A stretch of 64,000 nucleotides of DNA, from contig CABMPP010000010.1 of assembly GCA_902388495.1 (NCBI GenBank), positions 62,001-126,000 of the forward strand. The letters are read 5' to 3'. Of the stretch, positions 26,784 to 36,331 are shown in pieces. The number at the start of each line of letters is the position of its first letter. Within the stretch, counting starts at the first letter, position 1. A model generated the notes under the pieces. It did no database searches. It was not told where the DNA came from and saw only the letters and a program-made list of their open reading frames with translations. The position numbers were made by a program, and so were the translations under genes. The stretch comes from an uncultured Bacteroides sp. Lineage in GTDB: Bacteria; Bacteroidota; Bacteroidia; Bacteroidales; Bacteroidaceae.

Positions 26784-29087
26784 TTATTCGTTCTTTATTA
26801 CTTCTGCCGGATTCTGTCGTGCCGCCTGCCATACACGCCATCCTATACAGATGGCAATGATGAAAGCAATGCCTGCGAAGATAGTAAGATAAATCCAGGC
26901 ATCGATACTTGTTTGTTCGACATAGCTCTGTAACCATTGCTTCATCAGAACATAGCCTATGGGAAAAGCTATAACGGATGCAATAATCAGTATGTATATA
27001 TATTCCCTGGCAAACATTGATAAGATATCTCCTATCTGTGCTCCGTTTACTTTGCGTATTGCAATTTCCTTGCGTCGTTGCTCGCAACTAAGAGTGACGA
27101 GTGAAAAGACACCAAAAGCAGAGATTAGAATGCAAACTATAGATACAAAGCTCAGTAATTTGAGTAACAGATACTCCGACTGCAAATATTCATCGTAAAC
27201 TTCTTGTACCTTTACGAGTTCATACTTTACATCGGGAAACTCACGTGCAAATAGAGTATCAACGCTTTGTTTCAGTTCGTTCCATTTTCCATTTTGGTAC
27301 TTAATTAGCGGCATCCAAAGGCTCTGTCTGTCTTTTTGCCGCTGGATAAACAAAGATGGTTTTGTTGGCATCGTGGGAGGAGCGAGCTTATAGTCCTTCA
27401 AGACCCCTTTGATTGTTAATATGTGACGTCCTTTGTCGTCTGCATTTGCAATCTGTTGTCCAACGGGATGACGCAAGCCGAGTATTTTAGCAGCGGTTTC
27501 GTTTAGCAATACTTGCGCTGTGTCACCCGGTTCCAACATATCTCCTTCCAAAAGTTTTAATTGATAGAAGTTTGCCAATTCCTTGTCTCCTTCATACACC
27601 ATAAAGTCCAAAGATCTTATAGAGTCGGGCTTATCAGGCCAGTCAACAATACCATAGCTCATAACAACCGTGGCGGGCATCAGACCAATTCGTTCTTTCA
27701 AGACTTTCTCTACATAAGGCATTCTGGCAATCTTGTCCGCCACCGCACTTCGGTTATCTCTCGGATAAAACAAGCGAAAAGAAGCCCTGTTTTTCCGCTC
27801 CCAGCCTAAGTCTGTATCGGTCAGATAATAGATTTGCTTCATCAGTATACTCACACAGAAGATGAAAAGTATGCCGATGAATAATTGAAGCAGAATGCCG
27901 CACTTGCGTATCAAAAATGGCTTTTGTTGATAACAGTTGTTGTTTTTGCCGGAATATCGTCCAATGAAAGGTATCAGTAATAACAGTGATAGTAATGCAA
28001 GTCCAAGTAGATAGAGGAATGATTCGCTATAAATGTTTCCTTCTATACCCGATATTCTGCGGAATGCGGGTAACAGTAGTTCAATCATACTGAATCCTAC
28101 TAAACCGGAAGAAACGATCATCAGCAGATATTCGGATGCTAACATTCCCCATAATCCTATTGCTGATGCACCGCATGTCTTCCTAATTCCCAATTCGCGA
28201 CTGCGTAAGCGCAAACGGGTGATGAAAAGTGAAAGATAATTGAACAATGAACAGAGGATAACCAACCCACCTGCTATGGAGAAGAGTATCAGATAGTAGA
28301 ATTTAATATCTCTGTCCACGTTGATTTCCGAACGGTGATATTCAGAAAGCGGCATCAAGCGAAGATCGCGTAGGCGAGCCGATTGAGGTCCGGTAGCATT
28401 AGTCAATTTCTGTTGGAAAGCTTCCGGCATCACTCCTTTCTGTAATTTGATGACTGTATGGAATAATAGATATCCATCTATCTTTTTATAGTTTTGAAAA
28501 TCAGCACCAAAACCACATACGTCAAAGTTCAGGCTACTGTGGTCAAGTCCTTTTAAAACGGCGCAAACAGTTTTTGGTTGGTCATCCAATTTTACTTCTT
28601 TTCCTAACACGCCAGTTGTGCCGAATAAGTTTAAAGCAGTCTTCTCTGTTAACGCTATCTGCTTATTATCATGCATAAAATCCATATTGCCATTCAAAAG
28701 ATTGGCTTGAAACATACTGATAAAAGAAGAGTCCATTTCCATCAAGGTTACGTTCTTCGTTTTCTCTTCGGACTTTAGCTCATAACCGTGCCAATAAAAG
28801 AAAGCGCAACTCTCTTCTACTTCTGGATAATCTTGTTTCAGTATTTCAGAAATGGTATAGCTAAGTTGAGTACTGAAACCACTTGACATATAAACCGAAG
28901 GGGTATAAAGAAGATACAATCTTTCGGCGTCTTTATAGCTTTTGTCGTATGTCATCTCATAATGTATCCATAGTGTAGCAAAGGCAAAGCAAGTAAAGCC
29001 TATTGCCAAGCCAATGATAGAGATAATGCTCTGTGTCTTGTATTTGAGCAAGTTTCTAAATGCTATTTTAAAATAGTGGCATATCAT
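26784..29087 (-). CDS. FtsX/MacB-type ABC permease 4 (MIxHY class), first gene after the internal promoter
   Basis: 767 aa, start MICHYFKIAFRNLLKYKTQS at 29087. TM1 (about 20-40), periplasmic domain 1 with NLFGTTGVLGKEVKLDD (about 155), TMs 2-4, TM5 (about 410), periplasmic domain 2 with ILGLRHPVGQQI, and TMs 6-8 follow. The last ~60 residues are nearly the same as those of permease 5 (GYVLMKQWLQ, EQTSIDAWIYL, QNPAEVIKNE), also at the DNA level, so this end was copied recently or converted. Unlike all other joints in the operon, 138 bp separate it from the gene before. That gap holds a promoter-like element and a dyad pair also found in front of tolC. Confidence 0.9.
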   Translation of the reverse strand: MICHYFKIAFRNLLKYKTQSIISIIGLAIGFTCFAFATLWIHYEMTYDKSYKDAERLYLLYTPSVYMSSGFSTQLSYTISEILKQDYPEVEESCAFFYWHGYELKSEEKTKNVTLMEMDSSFISMFQANLLNGNMDFMHDNKQIALTEKTALNLFGTTGVLGKEVKLDDQPKTVCAVLKGLDHSSLNFDVCGFGADFQNYKKIDGYLLFHTVIKLQKGVMPEAFQQKLTNATGPQSARLRDLRLMPLSEYHRSEINVDRDIKFYYLILFSIAGGLVILCSLFNYLSLFITRLRLRSRELGIRKTCGASAIGLWGMLASEYLLMIVSSGLVGFSMIELLLPAFRRISGIEGNIYSESFLYLLGLALLSLLLLIPFIGRYSGKNNNCYQQKPFLIRKCGILLQLFIGILFIFCVSILMKQIYYLTDTDLGWERKNRASFRLFYPRDNRSAVADKIARMPYVEKVLKERIGLMPATVVMSYGIVDWPDKPDSIRSLDFMVYEGDKELANFYQLKLLEGDMLEPGDTAQVLLNETAAKILGLRHPVGQQIANADDKGRHILTIKGVLKDYKLAPPTMPTKPSLFIQRQKDRQSLWMPLIKYQNGKWNELKQSVDTLFAREFPDVKYELVKVQEVYDEYLQSEYLLLKLLSFVSIVCILISAFGVFSLVTLSCEQRRKEIAIRKVNGAQIGDILSMFAREYIYILIIASVIAFPIGYVLMKQWLQSYVEQTSIDAWIYLTIFAGIAFIIAICIGWRVWQAARQNPAEVIKNE

Positions 29088-29111
29088 ATCTTATCTTTTT
29101 GTAGAGAATGA

Positions 29112-29128
29112 AATCAAATATCATACCA
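29112..29128 (-). promoter_or_regulatory. Internal sigma-54-like promoter element before permease 4
   Basis: On the minus strand the element reads TGGTATGATATTTGATT. It matches 13 of 17 bases of the element before tolC and lies exactly 24 bp before the ATG, as there. TGG and TTTG stand at the spacing of -24/-12 elements, though the GC of the -12 box is GA. Confidence 0.6.
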
Positions 29129-29184
29129 AAGTGCTAATGATCTTATAATCAATTAAAAGCCTTCTTGGCTATATTCATAAAACT

Positions 29185-29219
29185 GTGCTATTCCGCACGA
29201 GTATCGTGCGAAAATACAC
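29185..29219. promoter_or_regulatory. Tandem dyad (enhancer-like) upstream of permease 4
   Basis: GTGC-N6-GCAC at 29185-29198 and GTGC-N6-ACAC at 29206-29219, centres 21 bp apart. The middle forms CGCAC-N7-GTGCG. It matches 26 of 35 bases of the site at 41759-41793 and is the same 56 bp upstream of its promoter element. It is the probable binding site for the NtrC-type regulator at 41846. Confidence 0.65.
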
Positions 29220-29225
29220 TTTACT

Positions 29226-31535
29226 CTATTCGCTTTTTATCACTTCTGCCGGATTCTGTCGTGCCGCCTGCCATACACGCCACCCTATACAGATGGCAAT
29301 GACGAAAGCAATGCCTACGGAGATAGCCAGATAAATCCAAGCATCCATACTTGTTTGTTCAACGTAATTCTGCAACCACTGCTTCATCAAGACATAGCCT
29401 ATGGGGAAAGCTATTGCGGCTGCAATAATTAGCAGTAGCAGATATTCTTTCACAAACATAACAAGAATATCTTTTATCGTTGCTCCGTTCACTTTTCGTA
29501 CAGCAATTTCTTTACGTCGTTGCTCGCAACTAAGTGTGACGAACGAGAATATACCGAGTGCGGAGATCAGAATGCAAACACCGGAAACCATACTCAGAAG
29601 TTTTAGTAAAAGACTTTCTGAATGCAAATATTCTTTATAAACATCTTCTGTTTTATCCAGTTGATATCTCAGAATAGACACTTCTTTCGCCATCGATTCT
29701 ATTTGAGACTTCAAGTCTTCCCAATGACCTTCTTTGTATTTTATTAGAAACAAACCGGAATGCATGATCATTCCGCTCTTTTCTCCTAAAGCTTTAAAGC
29801 CGAATCCATTTTCTCCTATCAATAAGATGGGAGATATAGGTACTGTAGGGGCAGTCACATGGAAGTCTTTCAAAACTCCGATAATTTCGAGTTGCTTTTT
29901 TCCTATGTTTATATGTTTTCCTAACGGAGAATGCATATTCATCATTTTGGCTGCAGTTTCGTTTATGACAGCATAATTAGCATCTTTCGGAGTCATCATT
30001 TTACCTGCTACTAATTTAAGATTATAAAACCGCGTAAAGATTCCACTTTCGTAAAACAATTCAATAGATATATCTGCGTCATCCAATCGCTTTCCGTCCC
30101 AATTGTCTATTTTGCGTCCTCGATACTGTCCGAACAATAGTCCTGCATGGTTATCCAGAACATCATTGACACATGGCATCTGTGACAGTTTATCGGCAAC
30201 TGCTGTATAGCAGGAAAAATCTTCTTCACTGTTTTCCATTTTGATAATACGTAATACGGCTATATTTTTTCTTTCCCATCCCAGTTCAGTATGAGTCAGG
30301 AAGTATATTTGTTTCATCATTACACTCGTAATAAAAATAAAGAGAATGCTGATTCCAACCTGAAACAAGACACTGAACTTGCGAAATTGCAAGTTTTGGG
30401 TGGTGTGCTGTTTTACGTGTTGCATGACAAAAGGTAATAGTAAAAATAAGGAGACGATAAGTATTCCAAGAAGATAAAGAAACATCTCCATATAAACATC
30501 ACCGGTAACCCCAGATATTTTTCTGAAAACAGGAAGCAGCAATTCTGTCAGAGTCATTCCTAACAGACCAGCAAGCAATATCATCCATACATATTCTATC
30601 GCAAACATCAAGAATAGGTTTCCTTTGGTTGAACCACATACCTGTCGCAGTTCTATTTCCCGATAACGCATGCGCATCCGTACCACAAACAATGATATAT
30701 AGTTGAATAGAGAGGCAAGTATCACCAGCAATCCAATGATGGAGAATAAAATCAGATAGGTGAATTTTATCGACTTGTTTTTGTTCACATCAGAATAATG
30801 ATACTTGGATAACGGCATTATTTGCAATTCTTTGAATATATAATTTTCCTTTCCATCTAATAATTGATTGTAGTTGTCCAGTTTCTGACGGAAATTTTGC
30901 AGGTCAGTTCCTTTGCGTAGCCGGAATATGATGGTATTTCGTTGAGAGTTATCCTCCCCTCTCCAAAAGTCAAATGTCAAGTTGCTATGAGGCAATCCTT
31001 TGATTACGGCACATATTGTTACGTTGCTGAATGCTTTTAACTCCTTTCCTACTACATCGTCCGTTGTGCCGAACAAGCGTTTGGCTGTTTCTTCAGTAAC
31101 GGCAATCTTGTCTTCCGAGTATAAAAAGTCTTTTGTTCCTGCTAATATTTTAATGTCAAACATCTCCATGAAAGTAGAGTCAGCCAATAATGCTCTGGCT
31201 ACCAACGGAGTATTTCCCTTTACTTCCATTTCTTGATTTTCCCACAAATCAATGTTACATACTGCTTCGACTTCTGGAAAATCTGTCCTCAATGCTTGCA
31301 GTGTATTGGGAGCTTTTGTGTCGTATCCGTTGTAATTGACTGTACTCTTTTTATACAGCAGATATAGTTGTTCTGCTCCTTCATGATAGTTATCATACGT
31401 CATTTCATAATGTATCCATAGTGTAGCAAGGGCGAAACAGGTAAAGCCTATAGCCAAGCCGACAATACTTATAAGCGTCTGCATCTTGTATTTCAGCAGA
31501 TTTCTAAATGCTATTTTCAAATAATGCTGTATCAT
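29226..31535 (-). CDS. FtsX/MacB-type ABC permease 5 (MIxHY class)
   Basis: 769 aa from the ATG at 31535 (MIQHYLKIAFRNLLKYKMQT). The open frame extends 44 codons upstream into permease 6, but the conserved class start fixes the true one. TM1 (about 20-40), periplasmic domain 1 with RLFGTTDDVVGKELKAF (about 145), TMs 2-4 with RYREIELRQVCGSTKG at the coupling position, TM5, periplasmic domain 2 with MMNMHSPLGKHINIG, and TMs 6-8 follow. The C-terminal ~60 residues and their DNA nearly equal those of permease 4. It ends QNPAEVIKSE. It is the last gene before the internal promoter. Confidence 0.9.
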   Translation of the reverse strand: MIQHYLKIAFRNLLKYKMQTLISIVGLAIGFTCFALATLWIHYEMTYDNYHEGAEQLYLLYKKSTVNYNGYDTKAPNTLQALRTDFPEVEAVCNIDLWENQEMEVKGNTPLVARALLADSTFMEMFDIKILAGTKDFLYSEDKIAVTEETAKRLFGTTDDVVGKELKAFSNVTICAVIKGLPHSNLTFDFWRGEDNSQRNTIIFRLRKGTDLQNFRQKLDNYNQLLDGKENYIFKELQIMPLSKYHYSDVNKNKSIKFTYLILFSIIGLLVILASLFNYISLFVVRMRMRYREIELRQVCGSTKGNLFLMFAIEYVWMILLAGLLGMTLTELLLPVFRKISGVTGDVYMEMFLYLLGILIVSLFLLLPFVMQHVKQHTTQNLQFRKFSVLFQVGISILFIFITSVMMKQIYFLTHTELGWERKNIAVLRIIKMENSEEDFSCYTAVADKLSQMPCVNDVLDNHAGLLFGQYRGRKIDNWDGKRLDDADISIELFYESGIFTRFYNLKLVAGKMMTPKDANYAVINETAAKMMNMHSPLGKHINIGKKQLEIIGVLKDFHVTAPTVPISPILLIGENGFGFKALGEKSGMIMHSGLFLIKYKEGHWEDLKSQIESMAKEVSILRYQLDKTEDVYKEYLHSESLLLKLLSMVSGVCILISALGIFSFVTLSCEQRRKEIAVRKVNGATIKDILVMFVKEYLLLLIIAAAIAFPIGYVLMKQWLQNYVEQTSMDAWIYLAISVGIAFVIAICIGWRVWQAARQNPAEVIKSE

Positions 31536-31552
31536 TTTGTACTTGTTTTGGG

Positions 31553-33925
31553 TTATTCGGTTTTCATTATTATTGCTGGATTGATTTGAGCCGCCTTCTT
31601 TACTTGAAAGTATAGAGTAAGACCGGATATCAGTGATACAATGATTGCTGCTATTGCAAACAGCCATCCACTGATATTCGCCTTATATGCATAATTTTCC
31701 AGATAAACTGTTATTCCCCAATAAGAGAGAGGAATCGCTACCGTAAACGACATGGTCAAAATGATAGCATATTTCTTTAGTAATAAAGGCAATATTTCTT
31801 TTATGGTAGCTCCGTTCACTTTCCGCAAAGCTATTTCCCGGTAACGTTGTTGGATATCAAACAGTGATAGTCCGAATAAACCGATGGAAGAAATTAAAAT
31901 GGCCATTAGCGCAAAGAAAGAATATACGATGGCCGTTTGCCTGTCTGCTTTATAGAGGTTTTTGACTTCATCCTTAGCAAAGGTGTAATTGAAAGCCCCT
32001 TCGGCAGTTTCACGATGCAGTTTCTCTAAGAAAGCAATAGCTTCTGCTTGATGTCCCGGAGCAACCTTTGCTTGCAAAGGAACCTGTGGAAGATATGTAT
32101 TTCCATACGTAAAGGCCATCGGAAGTATTGGTTTGGATAAATGTCCGCAATAGAAGTCTTCGACAACGCCGATAATCTGATACGCAGATAAATCCTTCCG
32201 CGGCCATAAAGGAGTTTGAGGCTCCAACTGAGCATCGGCTATGTTTTTGAATCCATATAGTTGCATCGCCTTTCTGTTGAGAATGAGTTTGGCATCTCCT
32301 TCATGATCAATGTCCGCATTCCATAACCGCCCTTCAATTAAAAGAAAGCCGTGGAATCTGATTTCTTTGTCAGTAATTGGAATACAGCATAATGACTGGA
32401 AGTTCGAAGCACCGGGGATGCGGAACTCCACCGACCTCTCTGTGAAATATTCATAGGGAGACAGGGAGAAATTCCACGCAGTGAATAAGGGCGATGCATC
32501 CATAGAAGTACGAATACGGTCTTCGGAAGATTGACGCAAATCTCTCTGTTTCAGATATTCTTCTTCGGTAGTAGGCTGCTTACGTTCGTAACGCTCAAAA
32601 TTTACTTTGATGATAGAATCTGTATTATACCCCAGCTTAGTATGCGTCATTTCGTACAGTTGCTTTGCGAAAAATAGAGAAACAACTATCAAAATGAAAG
32701 TCACAATGTACTGAATACTTAAATATAAGTTCCTGATAATTATAGATTTTCCTCCCGTATGTATTTTCTGCAAAGAATGTATGGGGATACTATATCTGTA
32801 TTTCAGGTACGGGTAGATGGAAGCGAGTAATGGCAATAGGCATAAGATAACTACTGTGATCCCAACATCAAATCTGATGCCTGATTGTTGGGTCAGTTCG
32901 AGATAATGATTGAGTGGTTTGGCTGATATCTCAACTAAGAACCAGGCTATGAACAGCGAAAAGAGTGTCAGGCTGAAATTTTCGGTATACAATTGAGTAA
33001 ATAACTGTTTGGAGTTATTGCCAAAAATCTTCTTGAGCCCGAACTCTTTTCCACGTCTCAATAAAACAACGGTATAGAGGCTCATGAAATTAAAGATGCC
33101 TACGATTAGAATTAATGCAGCAACCAGTATCAGTAAATTCAAATGAGTTTGATTTCCTTTTCGTAGCATATCCTGCCAGGTGTCAATAGCCGGATGAAAA
33201 TAGACTTCACGCATAGGTAGTAATTGATATCTGACTTCAATGGGGCTTTGGGGAGATTGTTGAAATGCAGCGTGGCGTTTGTTTATTGCTGTAAATGTAG
33301 CCCCCGGACGGATCATTGCAATGTTCATAGGAAAGTGGAAATCCCAATTTTCTTGCAAGGTTTCGGGTACAAGTATGTCGAAATGAAAAGAGCGTTTCCC
33401 TCCTTCTTTACTGATAACTCCGGTTATGATAAGCGGGTCTCCGGTAGAATACCGGATTGTTTTTCCTATGGGGTTGACAGTACCGAACAGCCTTTCACTT
33501 AATTCTTCCGTGATAAAAGTGGTTTGTGGATGAGAAGCCCATGATTCCGCTTTACCGTATTTCATCGGCAGGTCGGTTGCTCTTAGAAATAAGCTGTCCG
33601 CTACGATGGTTTCCACATCAATCTGCTCTTTTTCTGCAACGATATAATCTTTGTTTATCCACATAAAGGTAGACATAGCTTCTATATCTACATCCTCAAA
33701 ATGACCTCCGATGACGGCTGCTCTGCCAACGTCATCCTTAGTTTCCTGCACTAATACTCCAATCCGGTCTTTAGCCGGACTGTAACAATCCACACCGATT
33801 TCTTGCTTCACATAACGGGAGATAACAATGACGCATGCCAGACTTAGTGCCAATCCGATGATATTGATTGCAGTGTACACCTTGAATCGGCATAATGTCC
33901 GTATGGATAATTGTATGAGCTTCAT
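31553..33925 (-). CDS. FtsX/MacB-type ABC permease 6 (second class, NPAIIMKTE end)
   Basis: 790 aa, start MKLIQLSIRTLCRFKVYTAI at 33925. It belongs to the second class in this operon, with the N-terminal pattern AINIIGLALSLAC and an RYVKQEIGVD segment after TM1. Periplasmic domain 1 contains ERLFGTVNPIGKTIRY (about 148). TMs 2-4 carry RRGKEFGLKKIFGNNSKQ, and TM5, periplasmic domain 2 and TMs 6-8 follow, with QQRYREIALRKVNGATIK (about 690). It ends AQINPAIIMKTE. It is 17 bp before permease 5 and 14 bp after permease 7. It is the least similar of the three class members. Confidence 0.9.
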   Translation of the reverse strand: MKLIQLSIRTLCRFKVYTAINIIGLALSLACVIVISRYVKQEIGVDCYSPAKDRIGVLVQETKDDVGRAAVIGGHFEDVDIEAMSTFMWINKDYIVAEKEQIDVETIVADSLFLRATDLPMKYGKAESWASHPQTTFITEELSERLFGTVNPIGKTIRYSTGDPLIITGVISKEGGKRSFHFDILVPETLQENWDFHFPMNIAMIRPGATFTAINKRHAAFQQSPQSPIEVRYQLLPMREVYFHPAIDTWQDMLRKGNQTHLNLLILVAALILIVGIFNFMSLYTVVLLRRGKEFGLKKIFGNNSKQLFTQLYTENFSLTLFSLFIAWFLVEISAKPLNHYLELTQQSGIRFDVGITVVILCLLPLLASIYPYLKYRYSIPIHSLQKIHTGGKSIIIRNLYLSIQYIVTFILIVVSLFFAKQLYEMTHTKLGYNTDSIIKVNFERYERKQPTTEEEYLKQRDLRQSSEDRIRTSMDASPLFTAWNFSLSPYEYFTERSVEFRIPGASNFQSLCCIPITDKEIRFHGFLLIEGRLWNADIDHEGDAKLILNRKAMQLYGFKNIADAQLEPQTPLWPRKDLSAYQIIGVVEDFYCGHLSKPILPMAFTYGNTYLPQVPLQAKVAPGHQAEAIAFLEKLHRETAEGAFNYTFAKDEVKNLYKADRQTAIVYSFFALMAILISSIGLFGLSLFDIQQRYREIALRKVNGATIKEILPLLLKKYAIILTMSFTVAIPLSYWGITVYLENYAYKANISGWLFAIAAIIVSLISGLTLYFQVKKAAQINPAIIMKTE

Positions 33926-33939
33926 TATTAGTATTGTTT

Positions 33940-36309
33940 TTATTCGGTTTTCATTATTTCCGCCGGATTGACCTTTGCCGCTCTATACACCTGCCAGCAG
34001 AGTGTACCCAATGAAATAAGTACAACGACTACCAATCCGATGATAAATATACCGGCAGAAACAGGGGTTTTTACTATAAAGTCTTTCGTATATTCATGGA
34101 TAATATAGTAAGCAAGCGGGATAGCCAATAAAAATGCGATACTCAGTACTGCGATATATTTACGGAAAAGCAGCGGATAAAGGTCTTTCAGCAGTGCACC
34201 GTTTACTTTACGGATAGCTATCTCACGGTAACGTTGGCGGATGTCGAATAGCGAAATGCCAAACAGTCCGAGGCAGGCAATGATAATAGCAATGCAGGCA
34301 AAGACAGAATAGATAGTTGCTATCTGGCGATCCTTTGCATAAATCTCTTTCACACTATCTTCCAAGAAACTGTATTCGAAGTCTTCGCTGCCATATATTT
34401 TCAGTTCCGCTTTCCGCAAGAAATCAACCACTTCTTTCTTTTTGCCGGGTACACAAGCTATCTGATATACATCCCCACTCATCTGGCTGCTCACAAAGAA
34501 GATGGTCGGCTTTTGGCCTTGCGATAAATGTCCGCCGTAATAATCGTCTACTACTGCTACAATGGGTTGGAGTGGATTTTTACGGTCTCTTATAATATAT
34601 GAATTTTCTTCTGTTATACCGGCTCCCTGGCAGGAAGTGTAATTCAATGCTTTAAGTGCAGCGCGATTGGCAACAACGACTCCTAAGAAGCCGGCATCTT
34701 TTAAGTCGGGCAAGCTTCCTTCCACCATCTTGATGTTATAGATGTTGAAGAAATGAGGAGTTGCAAAACGAACGTTCAGGGTCGCTTTCTTACCCCGGTC
34801 ATTCAGGAAGCTACTGCTATAATCGCCTTTCAGTATATCAGCATAGCTGGCTTCCCAATCTTCTATATAGGGGCAGGTAGCCAGTTCATTATCCAGTGCC
34901 TCGACGCGCTCCTGGCGTTGCCTTGCTCTTTCCTCGGAGTAATTAAGATCTTGGGATTCATAGACCAAATTGGTAATAATGATGTCCTTGGTGCGGAATC
35001 CGGGGTCGGTATTAAGTAAAAGCCTCAGTTGCTCATTGAAATAGAACGAAAGCACCACTAACAGAAAGGTTAGCAGATATTGTACTCCTAAAAACAAGAG
35101 ACGTGAACGGACAGATTTATTCCCCGTATTGATGGAACGGATAGAAAGGATAGGAGAAGCGTAATTATACTTCACGAAGGGATAAATAGATGTAAGCAAT
35201 GGCAACAGCAAGAAAACAGCCAGCGACACTTTCCAATCGAATGCTGTGTAGTTGAAATTATAATTGAGCAGATGTTCCACCGGAACGGTACTTACTTCTA
35301 TAATTAGCCAAGCCACCAGCAATGCTGCCGATATCAGCAGTGTACTCTCGGTCCATATCTGAATAAACAATTCTTTCCCCCTTGCACCGAATACCTTCTT
35401 CACCCCATACTCCTTTCCCCTCCTGAGCATGGCAACCAGGTAGATATTAACAAAATTGAGAATGCCCGTAAGCAATATCAGCAGACAAAGTCCTGCCATA
35501 ATTGCTAAATGGGAATATGTGCCGGTAAAGAACATTTGCTTATTTTCATTGGCAATAGAGTTCTCCCAATAGAATTGCTTCACCGGAACAAATGAAAAAC
35601 GATACATACGGGTATCTCCCGTTTCCTGTGGCCTAACATAACGGGAGACACTGGCTGCCTTATTCAACCTTTCTATATCAGTACCTGGCATAAACGAGTA
35701 TAATTCCATGCCCATGCGTTCCCAATTATCGGATAAAGCAGCGGACAGAACAATGTCGAATTGCATGAAAGTCTTGTTCTCCGGATCGCCCAATACGCCT
35801 TCTATGGTAACATCTTTGCCATTGGAGCAGCGGATTACCTTGCCTACCGGATTCTCCTTGCCAAACAGTTTACGGGCGAATGTTTCCATAATCAGAGCCG
35901 ATTGCGGAGAGCGTAGTGCGATGTTACCTTGCACCAACGGATACCGGAATAGCTGAAAGAACACATTATCCGTCACAAGAATACGTGCCTGATAGCGATT
36001 TGACTCAATGGAGACGTAATCCTTCTCCAATGGAATGATGCGGCTGTACCGGCTGATATAGCGTTGGTCTATAACCGCAGTATCACTATTGTTTATAACA
36101 GCTCCCAAATAACTGTTACCATCTAATTCTAACTTCACACCATATACCTGTTCCCGGTCAATGCAATGCGTATCTACCGTCAGTTCCCGATGGATATATC
36201 GGAGCAGGATGATGCAGCAAGCCAGGCTGAATGCCAATCCCAGCAGGTTGATAATGGTATATGATTTGGAGCGTATCAGGAAACGCCAGGCATATTTCAG
36301 TGTTTTCAT
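33940..36309 (-). CDS. FtsX/MacB-type ABC permease 7 (second class)
   Basis: 789 aa, start MKTLKYAWRFLIRSKSYTII at 36309. The first 58 residues are identical to those of permease 8, and the DNA there differs at only a few positions. The remaining periplasmic domain 1 then diverges at once. TMs 2-4 carry RRGKEYGVKKVFGARGKE and the C-terminal unit has RQRYREIAIRKVNGALLK (about 695). It ends KVNPAEIMKTE. The FtsX domains of permeases 7 and 8 are similar throughout, while periplasmic domain 2 varies. The gaps on both sides are 14-22 bp. This points to a recent tandem duplication with later change in the exported domains. Confidence 0.9.
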   Translation of the reverse strand: MKTLKYAWRFLIRSKSYTIINLLGLAFSLACCIILLRYIHRELTVDTHCIDREQVYGVKLELDGNSYLGAVINNSDTAVIDQRYISRYSRIIPLEKDYVSIESNRYQARILVTDNVFFQLFRYPLVQGNIALRSPQSALIMETFARKLFGKENPVGKVIRCSNGKDVTIEGVLGDPENKTFMQFDIVLSAALSDNWERMGMELYSFMPGTDIERLNKAASVSRYVRPQETGDTRMYRFSFVPVKQFYWENSIANENKQMFFTGTYSHLAIMAGLCLLILLTGILNFVNIYLVAMLRRGKEYGVKKVFGARGKELFIQIWTESTLLISAALLVAWLIIEVSTVPVEHLLNYNFNYTAFDWKVSLAVFLLLPLLTSIYPFVKYNYASPILSIRSINTGNKSVRSRLLFLGVQYLLTFLLVVLSFYFNEQLRLLLNTDPGFRTKDIIITNLVYESQDLNYSEERARQRQERVEALDNELATCPYIEDWEASYADILKGDYSSSFLNDRGKKATLNVRFATPHFFNIYNIKMVEGSLPDLKDAGFLGVVVANRAALKALNYTSCQGAGITEENSYIIRDRKNPLQPIVAVVDDYYGGHLSQGQKPTIFFVSSQMSGDVYQIACVPGKKKEVVDFLRKAELKIYGSEDFEYSFLEDSVKEIYAKDRQIATIYSVFACIAIIIACLGLFGISLFDIRQRYREIAIRKVNGALLKDLYPLLFRKYIAVLSIAFLLAIPLAYYIIHEYTKDFIVKTPVSAGIFIIGLVVVVLISLGTLCWQVYRAAKVNPAEIMKTE

Positions 36310-36331
36310 GGGTTATTTTTATTTAATACGA

